From Chloroflexota bacterium (GTDB lineage: Bacteria; Chloroflexota; Anaerolineae; Aggregatilineales; J027), in assembly GCA_022616515.1 (NCBI GenBank), contig JAKEEQ010000376.1, forward strand, positions 1 through 34,859: a stretch of 34,859 bases of DNA, in the 5' to 3' direction. The notes under the pieces are model-generated. The model worked only from the letters and a program-made list of their open reading frames with translations. It was not told where the DNA came from and ran no database searches. Below are positions 28,271-34,859 of this stretch, one piece after another (position 1 is the stretch's first letter; every line of letters starts with the position of its first letter). The position numbers were made by a program, and so were the translations under genes.

Positions 28271-29560
28271 ATGTATCGCAAACTTATCTGGTTAGTATTG
28301 GTAATGCTGCTCATTGCCGCGCCCGTGCTGGCTCAGGGTGGTATTGATGACGAGCGGCGTGCGCAAATGATGGCGGTTGAGCAACAGGTCATCGCCCTGC
28401 GCGAACTGGCTCCAGCGGAGAACATTGAGCGCCTGCTGGTCAATGAAGCTGAGCTTGAAGGATTAGTTTTAGGAACGCTGCTCAGTGAATATACGGTGGA
28501 ACAGGCACATGATGAAGTGTTGTTCTACGCCACGCTGGGTTTTATGGATCGCACGGTGAATCTGCATCAAATCACACAGGATGTCTCAACCGAACAGGTT
28601 GCCGGGTTTTATGACACGGAGCAGGATTTGATGTATGTGATGATGCCCAACAACGAGTTTGACACACTTACTTCCATCATTTATGCGCATGAATATACCC
28701 ATGCCCTTCAAGACCAGAATTTTGACCTCGACTCCCTTATCTCGGACGAGATTTTTGACGCTGAGCCGGATTATGCGCTCGCTAATCTGGCTCTGATCGA
28801 AGGTGATGCGCAACTGATGACGCTGCTTTATACCGAGTGGCTGCTAGAGAATGATCCCGGTGCGGCTACTTCAATGCTGGCCGCGATAGACTCAGTGGAG
28901 ATGTCGGCACTGGAGGGTGCGCCGGATATTATCGAAGCTGAATTGATCTTCCCCTATGATGCCGGACTGCGTTTCGCTCAGGCACTCTATGAGGAAAATG
29001 GCTGGCGAATTCTGGACAAGGTTTACAATCGCCCGCCGCTCAGCACCGAGCAGATTTTGCATCCTGACTTGTATCTGCTGTATGAAGAGCCGCAGGTTGT
29101 AGAGCTGGCTTCGCTGGATGATTTCTTCGTGGACAATCCGACGTGGACGCTGGTGCGCAGCCATGCCCTCGGCGAATTTTATATCACCGAACATCTCAAA
29201 GTGAGGCTTCCAGCTAACGAGGCGCAACTGGCAGCAGAGGGCTGGGGCGGTGATCGTTTTGATATGTATGTAAATGGAAATGAGCAGGTAGTGGTCGCGT
29301 GGAAACTGGTGTGGGATACCCCGGAAGACATGGACGAGTTCAACATGGCGTACAATGTATTCGCCGCGACATGGACCGGCTCACGGCCTGAAATATTCGA
29401 TAACAATGTTTCGTGCTGGTGGACCGCGACATTCACGGTGTGCAAAACCACTGCCGGGGAGGAAACATTAATCTCCATTGCTCTCACGACTGATATGGCA
29501 CGCGGCATAATCGACTTCCAGCTTGAAAATGTGGTTCAACAGGGGTTTATCTTCGGATGA
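28271..29560 (+). CDS. Secreted putative zinc metalloprotease-like protein (HExxH)
   Basis: AGGAGGA upstream. Signal peptide MYRKLIWLVLVMLLIAAPVLAQ. IIYAHEYTHALQDQNFDLDSL plus ANLALIEGDAQLMTLLY. Confidence 0.8.
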   Translation: MYRKLIWLVLVMLLIAAPVLAQGGIDDERRAQMMAVEQQVIALRELAPAENIERLLVNEAELEGLVLGTLLSEYTVEQAHDEVLFYATLGFMDRTVNLHQITQDVSTEQVAGFYDTEQDLMYVMMPNNEFDTLTSIIYAHEYTHALQDQNFDLDSLISDEIFDAEPDYALANLALIEGDAQLMTLLYTEWLLENDPGAATSMLAAIDSVEMSALEGAPDIIEAELIFPYDAGLRFAQALYEENGWRILDKVYNRPPLSTEQILHPDLYLLYEEPQVVELASLDDFFVDNPTWTLVRSHALGEFYITEHLKVRLPANEAQLAAEGWGGDRFDMYVNGNEQVVVAWKLVWDTPEDMDEFNMAYNVFAATWTGSRPEIFDNNVSCWWTATFTVCKTTAGEETLISIALTTDMARGIIDFQLENVVQQGFIFG

Positions 29561-30993
29561 CGATTACCATTGTGGGGCTTGGTCCCGGCAGCATCAATCA
29601 ACTGACACTGGAAGCATGGCGCTTTCTGGATGAAGCGGGTGAGGTGTATTTACGCACGGCGCGACATCCTATGATTAAAGACCTGCCACAAAACACGACT
29701 TACCATTCATTTGACGAGTTGTATGACAAAGCAGAGAGTTTTGAGGCATTGTATCAGACCATTGCCGAACAAATCGTGGCAAAGGGTGATGTTGTGTACG
29801 CCGTGCCGGGTCATCCATTTGTGGCAGAAAAGACCACCTCGCTAATCATTAAGCTGGCACGGGAGCAGGGCATCCCTGTCAGGATTGTCGAGGGATTGAG
29901 TTTCATTGAGCCGACGCTGACCGCGCTGGGCATTGATGGCGTGGAAGGCTTGCAAATTCATGATGCGCTGGACATCGGGGCCATGCACCATCCTCCACTC
30001 AACCCGGACCAGCCTGCCATCATCGCGCAGGTGTATAATCGTGCCGTCGCCAGCGGCCTCAAACTCACCCTCATGAACCAGTATGCGGATGAATATGAGG
30101 TGGTGTTGGTGCATGGCGCGGGAACGCCCGATGTTGAATTAGAGCGTGTTCCGCTGTATGAAATTGACCGCAGCGACAAGATCGCTCACCTGACCTCGCT
30201 GTATATCCCGCCTATGCCCCAACCATCAAGTTTTCAGGCTCTGTTAGAGGTGACAGCCCATCTCCGTGCCCCGGAAGGTTGCCCCTGGGATCAGGAGCAG
30301 ACACATGAAAGCCTGCGGCGCTATCTCCTTGAAGAAGCACATGAAGTGCTGGAAACGATTGATAAAGGCGATATGACGGCCCTCGCTGAAGAACTTGGCG
30401 ACCTCACCTCACAGGTGCTGCTGCATACCCAGATTGCGGTCGATGATGGTGATTTTTATATCACGGATGTCATGCATCACATCGTCGAGAAACTCATCCG
30501 GCGTCACCCGCACGTATGGGGTGATGTGGATGTCGAGAATTCGGGGGATGTGGTCAGGAATTGGGAATCCATCAAAGCTGAGGAAAAAAACAACAAGGAA
30601 CAGCGTGAGTCGGTGCTGGATGGCATCCCGGCTGGACTACCCGCTCTCATCCGCGCCACACGCTTACAGGAACGAGCAGCGCGTGTTGGCTTTGATTGGG
30701 CTGAAATCGGACCCGTCATCGACAAAATCCGCGAGGAAATAAATGAAATTGAGCAGGCCGAGGATGACGACGAACGGGCCAGAGAATTCGGGGATTTGTT
30801 ATTCGCCATTGTCAACTGGACACGCTGGCTGGACCTTGATGCGGAAAGCCTGCTGCGTGAAACGAATCTGCGATTCTACCAACGGTTCCGCTACATTGAG
30901 ACACAGGTCGCCGAACAGGGCCGCTCCCTGACCGATATGACCCTCGATGAGATGGACGCACTGTGGGAGGCGGCAAAGGAAAAGGGTTTATAA
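29557..30993 (+). CDS. mazG: Nucleoside triphosphate pyrophosphohydrolase MazG with N-terminal tetrapyrrole methylase-like domain (YabN-type)
   Basis: N-terminal MTITIVGLGPGSINQLTLEAWRFLDEAGEVYLRTARHP. MazG motifs LRAPEGCPWDQEQTHESLRRYLLEEAHEVLETI and EELGDLTSQVLLHTQIA. ATGA overlap with the upstream gene. Confidence 0.94.
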   Translation: MTITIVGLGPGSINQLTLEAWRFLDEAGEVYLRTARHPMIKDLPQNTTYHSFDELYDKAESFEALYQTIAEQIVAKGDVVYAVPGHPFVAEKTTSLIIKLAREQGIPVRIVEGLSFIEPTLTALGIDGVEGLQIHDALDIGAMHHPPLNPDQPAIIAQVYNRAVASGLKLTLMNQYADEYEVVLVHGAGTPDVELERVPLYEIDRSDKIAHLTSLYIPPMPQPSSFQALLEVTAHLRAPEGCPWDQEQTHESLRRYLLEEAHEVLETIDKGDMTALAEELGDLTSQVLLHTQIAVDDGDFYITDVMHHIVEKLIRRHPHVWGDVDVENSGDVVRNWESIKAEEKNNKEQRESVLDGIPAGLPALIRATRLQERAARVGFDWAEIGPVIDKIREEINEIEQAEDDDERAREFGDLLFAIVNWTRWLDLDAESLLRETNLRFYQRFRYIETQVAEQGRSLTDMTLDEMDALWEAAKEKGL

Positions 30994-31005
30994 AAGGAGG
31001 CGTTT

Positions 31006-32793
31006 ATGCGCCGGGTATTGATGCTTGTATTGCTGACTGTAGGATTGTCTGTTGTTTTGACGGATAGTGCATCGCATCGTCCGGCTCTGGCCTGTACCGG
31101 ACCAATTCTGGCACCGCTTGATACTATGCTGAGCGAATCCGATTTTGCATTCTATGGGAGGATCGTTGACGTTGATAGCCTCGGCGGAAATGCCATTGTT
31201 CAGGTCGATTCGTATCTCACCGAGAATGTTGGTCCAGAATATGCGGGCATCCAGCAAAACGTTCACCGTCAAGTAAGGGGCTATCAACAAAATTACTATT
31301 CGTGCGGCATTTATGGCGTTCAGATGCGTCCCGGTGACACCGGCATTTTCTTTGCCAATAGAAAACCTGAAGGCGTCATGTGGGTTGATTACGTATGGTA
31401 CACATTCTCAGATGAGGCAGCGACTCGTAAGGCATACTATCTCGATGAGAATGGCGAATTTTCGGCGGGCGTTCAAGAATATTCTCAGGCCGAACTTCTT
31501 TCCATTGTTGAGCAAATAACACAGACTGCACCCTTACCACCCGATACTTCCCAAACAGAAGTGCTGCCCGCCCCCATATTGATTCGAACGGATGACAATT
31601 CTGCCTATATGCTGCCGATTGATATGCAAGAACCTGTTTTACTGGCTGAGAATGTTGAAGATGTTCAATACGATGGAAATACACTGGCGCTTTTTAAAGC
31701 TGATGGTATTCAAGTTGAAACGCTTTACACCTACGAGTACAGTTCCTCGGAGTTTGGAGATGCCTATTGTATTACTTCTGAGTGCTTTCAGGTTGCCGCA
31801 GAGGGATTCTGGACAGCCTACCAGCAAGATTCGACAACAATAGCTCTTTGCTACTCTATCTATTCGTTTTGCGAGGGAACGTATGAGATAAAGGGAACAG
31901 GATTTAACATTTCACAGAGCGGAGAATTTATTGCGACCTGGGATGCATCTGCGATCACGATTCATGACATTGGGTCTATGAGCGCCAGTGAAAAGCTGGT
32001 TACGTTTGAATATGAGGGACAAATTGACGCAAGTTTGTGGAGCGATGAGGGTCAACTTTTCGCATTTACGGATGCAAATGGCCTCAATATCTGGAATCGA
32101 CGGCGTGCTTTAGAAAACCCTCAATTAGTAGTCTCAAAATCAGTTGCTTCCAATCCCTACCCCATTTCGTTTTCTGCTCGTAACACATACATTGGAGTTC
32201 ACGACGGGGACGAACGATATACGTTGGACTTGTTGACTGGGACTCAACTCCCATATGGTAATGTTTCGCCAGATGAACATCACTTAGCAATTTCATACAC
32301 AGGAGAATCCGATTCTGCTATTCACGTTTGTGACCTGTATGTGCAATGTGAGGAACAAGGCATTTTGTATTTTGGCGTTAGTGGCTCAACGTGGACATCA
32401 CACAACCGATTGCTGGTTAATGGGTGTGTGGCTGGTGATGATTGCGGCTTGCTATTTTATCCTCATATATACGGTCCAACTGAAATATTCCATGAAACGT
32501 GGAGGAGTTATCTAAGTTTCCATGACAACATTCCTTATGACGAGGTTGATGTTGGCTTTCCGTGGTGGGAAGGTACATCGCTCATTTATCATCCTATCAG
32601 AGAAACGATTGCCCTGATTAACAATCCACAGACATTCTCAATTGCCTTTGGAATTGATGACCCCATCCACATATTTCAGGATGAACGCTATGTGACCATC
32701 GACTTCTCAGAACATATTGACGGCGATATTGTCAGTATTGAGTGGCTGCCATCCTACTTTTATGAAAACACATTCCGGCGGTATGTAAGATAA
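31006..32793 (+). CDS. Secreted hypothetical protein, possible beta-propeller C-terminus
   Basis: Signal peptide MRRVLMLVLLTVGLSVVL. Repeated short beta-like segments (ISQSGEFIATWDASAITIHDIGS, VSPDEHHLAISYTGESDSAIHVCDL). AAAGGAGG upstream. Confidence 0.75.
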   Translation: MRRVLMLVLLTVGLSVVLTDSASHRPALACTGPILAPLDTMLSESDFAFYGRIVDVDSLGGNAIVQVDSYLTENVGPEYAGIQQNVHRQVRGYQQNYYSCGIYGVQMRPGDTGIFFANRKPEGVMWVDYVWYTFSDEAATRKAYYLDENGEFSAGVQEYSQAELLSIVEQITQTAPLPPDTSQTEVLPAPILIRTDDNSAYMLPIDMQEPVLLAENVEDVQYDGNTLALFKADGIQVETLYTYEYSSSEFGDAYCITSECFQVAAEGFWTAYQQDSTTIALCYSIYSFCEGTYEIKGTGFNISQSGEFIATWDASAITIHDIGSMSASEKLVTFEYEGQIDASLWSDEGQLFAFTDANGLNIWNRRRALENPQLVVSKSVASNPYPISFSARNTYIGVHDGDERYTLDLLTGTQLPYGNVSPDEHHLAISYTGESDSAIHVCDLYVQCEEQGILYFGVSGSTWTSHNRLLVNGCVAGDDCGLLFYPHIYGPTEIFHETWRSYLSFHDNIPYDEVDVGFPWWEGTSLIYHPIRETIALINNPQTFSIAFGIDDPIHIFQDERYVTIDFSEHIDGDIVSIEWLPSYFYENTFRRYVR

Positions 32794-32889
32794 GGCATGA
32801 TGCACCGTCCGTCATGCTTCAAAACTCATGTGTCTTCTGACATTTTTCATATCTGGTCAATGTAAGATATAGAGTCAGGAGGTTAGAAT

Positions 32890-33183
32890 ATGAACGAACG
32901 ATATCGTGCACGCCGGAATGCATTTGGCATCATGACCATCGTCTGGTTGATTGTGGGGGTATGTATTGTCACGTCTTCCTATGCGGTGGTATTTTACGAT
33001 AGCTGGAATGAAGAGGGTTGTGACGGCAGTTTACTGAATATCGCCTGCAACGAGAACGCTGCTGACAATATCGGGTCCACCACCATTGTGATAGGTCTTT
33101 TCACCCTCTTAGTGTACTTACCCTTCCTGTTCGGCTTTGCTTTCCAGACGTGGCGTTTTCATCGCATGTTGAGTGCCATCTGA
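32890..33183 (+). CDS. Small membrane protein with two TM segments
   Basis: AGGAGGT upstream. FGIMTIVWLIVGVCIVTSSYAVVF and STTIVIGLFTLLVYLPFLFGFAF. Confidence 0.72.
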   Translation: MNERYRARRNAFGIMTIVWLIVGVCIVTSSYAVVFYDSWNEEGCDGSLLNIACNENAADNIGSTTIVIGLFTLLVYLPFLFGFAFQTWRFHRMLSAI

Positions 33184-33192
33184 ATGAAATAA

Positions 33193-33224
33193 GGGGCGGC
33201 TGTCACACCACCCCCGATGTGTTT
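33193..33224. terminator. Hairpin between convergent genes, likely bidirectional terminator
   Basis: GGGGCGG-CTGTCACA-CCACCCC (7 bp with one wobble), followed by GTGTTTT on plus and TTATTTCATT on minus. Confidence 0.5.
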
Positions 33225-33225
33225 T

Positions 33226-34686
33226 CTAGTAGGCTTTGGCGAAGTAGGCCATGCGGTCAGCCTCACCCTCGCAGCAGATACATTTGCCCTTCATCGCAGG
33301 CTGGGGCTGGTCCAGCGGGAAGCAGCGGCTGACCGCCTGGAAATCCTCTTTAGTACGGTTTTCACATTCAGCACCGCCACAGAACCATGTCAGTGCCCAG
33401 CCGTTGTTGCGCAGAATTTCCCCGAATTTCTCGTAGTCATTCTCCACAATAGTGATATTGCTGTCGCGGAATTCGGTGGCCTGTTTGAGCAGATTGGCTT
33501 GAATATCGACCATAAGCTGCAAAACATGATCGACAACTTTGTCCTGATTTATGAATTCTTTGCCCGCCTTGCCAGGAATATCACGCCGCGCTATCGCCGC
33601 ACTGCCCTTCTCGACATCTTTGGGACCAATTTCGATGCGGACAGGGACACCGCGCATTTCCCAGTCGTTGAATTTATAGCCGGGCGTTACATTTTCGCGC
33701 AAATCGACATGTAACCGCAGGCCCTTCGCCTTGAGCGTATCACGCAGACGATCCACGACTTCGAGCACACCGACTTTTTCCTCATCCTTGCGCCAGATAG
33801 GCACAAGAACAACCTGTATCGGGGCGATTTCGGGCGGCAAGCGCAGTCCCTGATCATCACCATGCGCCATGATAATCGCGCCGACCATGCGGGTGCTAAC
33901 GCCCCATGAGGTTGTCCAGCAGTACTGCTGCTCGTTGTTCTCATCAACGTACTGGATGTCGAAAACTCTGGCGAAATTCTGCCCTAGATTATGGCTAGTG
34001 CCAGCTTGCAGCGCCTTTCCATCGCCCATCATGGCCTCGATGGTATAGCTTCGTAGCGCTCCAGCGAAGCGTTCCTGATCGCTTTTCTGGCCCTTGATGA
34101 CCGGAATAGCCGCTTTTTCGATGGCGAATTCGGCATATATGTCCAGCATTTGCAGGGCTTCGGCTTGAGCTTCATCATGGGTGGCGTGGGCGGTGTGGCC
34201 TTCCTGCCACAGGAATTCGCTGGTACGCAGGAAAGGCCGTGTGCGTTTTTCCCAGCGCACAACATTGGCCCACTGATTAAGCAGCAGCGGCAGATCGCGG
34301 AAGGATTGAATCCAGCGTGACATCGCCTCGCCAATAATGGTTTCACTGGTGGGGCGGATCACGTAAGGTTCGGCCAGTTCTTTGCCGCCGCCATGCGTCA
34401 CGACGGCAAGTTCCGGGGCAAAGCCTTCAACATGATCGGCCTCTTTTTCAAGGAAGCTCATTGGGATGAACAGTGGGAAGTAGGCATTCTGGTGGCCGGT
34501 TTCTTTAAACCGTCGATCCAGATTGCTCTTGACCGCCTCCCATAGTTCATAGCCGTATGGTTTGATAATCATGCATCCACGCACTGGCGTCTTTTCTGGA
34601 TTGTCCACCAGTTCGGCCTGGACGACGACTTCGTTATACCATGCGGAATAGTCTTCACTTCGTGGTGTTACACCTTGCTTAGACAC
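33226..34686 (-). CDS. proS: Prolyl-tRNA synthetase (archaeal/eukaryotic-type architecture)
   Basis: VRGCMIIKPYGYELWEAV, IRPTSETIIGEAMSRWIQSFRDLPLLLNQWANVVRWEKRTRPFLRTSEFLWQEGHTAH and AGTSHNLGQNFARVF. C-terminal Cys-containing extension WFCGGAECENR...KCICCEGEA. Confidence 0.96.
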   Translation of the reverse strand: MSKQGVTPRSEDYSAWYNEVVVQAELVDNPEKTPVRGCMIIKPYGYELWEAVKSNLDRRFKETGHQNAYFPLFIPMSFLEKEADHVEGFAPELAVVTHGGGKELAEPYVIRPTSETIIGEAMSRWIQSFRDLPLLLNQWANVVRWEKRTRPFLRTSEFLWQEGHTAHATHDEAQAEALQMLDIYAEFAIEKAAIPVIKGQKSDQERFAGALRSYTIEAMMGDGKALQAGTSHNLGQNFARVFDIQYVDENNEQQYCWTTSWGVSTRMVGAIIMAHGDDQGLRLPPEIAPIQVVLVPIWRKDEEKVGVLEVVDRLRDTLKAKGLRLHVDLRENVTPGYKFNDWEMRGVPVRIEIGPKDVEKGSAAIARRDIPGKAGKEFINQDKVVDHVLQLMVDIQANLLKQATEFRDSNITIVENDYEKFGEILRNNGWALTWFCGGAECENRTKEDFQAVSRCFPLDQPQPAMKGKCICCEGEADRMAYFAKAY

Positions 34687-34859
34687 CCAATTTGCTCCTT
34701 TTTGATGTTTTTACGAGTAAAGATGGTTCAGGATGTATTATAACATATATTTTTCTATCAATACGCTCTATGTGAAATTAAAAAGCAACGTCAGCATCCC
34801 ATTGAAAAGACTGAACATCAATGCTAAAGCGTGTGTACAAGATGCGTTTGAGTAAATGA

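Noticed and set aside
32795-32817. GCATGA...TCATGC hairpin after the 595-aa protein as a terminator
   Set aside because: The stem is only 6 bp, the loop is long, and there is no T-tract, so I did not call it.
34687-34859. T-box or other riboswitch upstream of proS
   Set aside because: No T-box core sequence or convincing specifier hairpin/antiterminator could be seen. The region is just AT-rich.

Overview
This 34.9 kb window reads as chromosomal sequence, probably from a Chloroflexota/Anaerolineae-type bacterium. The lineage is inferred from gene style: Thr/Pro-rich linkers, SH3b ectodomains, and an AdoK/ProRS mix. It carries about 28 protein genes, one tRNA-Gly(UCC) and several terminators. 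Main blocks: (1) a tightly overlapped histidine cluster hisD-hisC-hisB-hisH-hisA, with hisD truncated at the left edge; (2) a CAP-domain secreted protein followed by a D-2-hydroxyacid dehydrogenase broken by two nearby indels; (3) a methyltransferase, a TPR membrane protein, and an ECF sigma factor with an overlapping SH3-ectodomain candidate anti-sigma factor; (4) a DUF4230-like protein, an alpha/beta hydrolase and a GT2 glycosyltransferase; (5) a DUF6883-like/DUF4926-like overlapping gene pair; (6) an M28-family protein that appears to lack key catalytic residues, a VIT-VWA secreted protein and a DUF4397/SH3 secreted protein; (7) an adenosine kinase - GNAT - GNAT - adenosylhomocysteinase operon; (8) a peroxiredoxin-like gene, a HExxH protein, mazG, two uncharacterised secreted/membrane proteins and proS. 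No CRISPR array, transposase, prophage or recognisable defence island was seen. The items most worth follow-up are the sigma/SH3 anti-sigma pair, the palindrome-dense regulatory region at 23.1-23.35 kb, the covarying twin palindromes at 13.46-13.53 kb, the degenerate M28 protein, the DUF6883/DUF4926 pair and the double-indel dehydrogenase. Most of the window is ordinary housekeeping sequence, and I cannot claim a proven new system.
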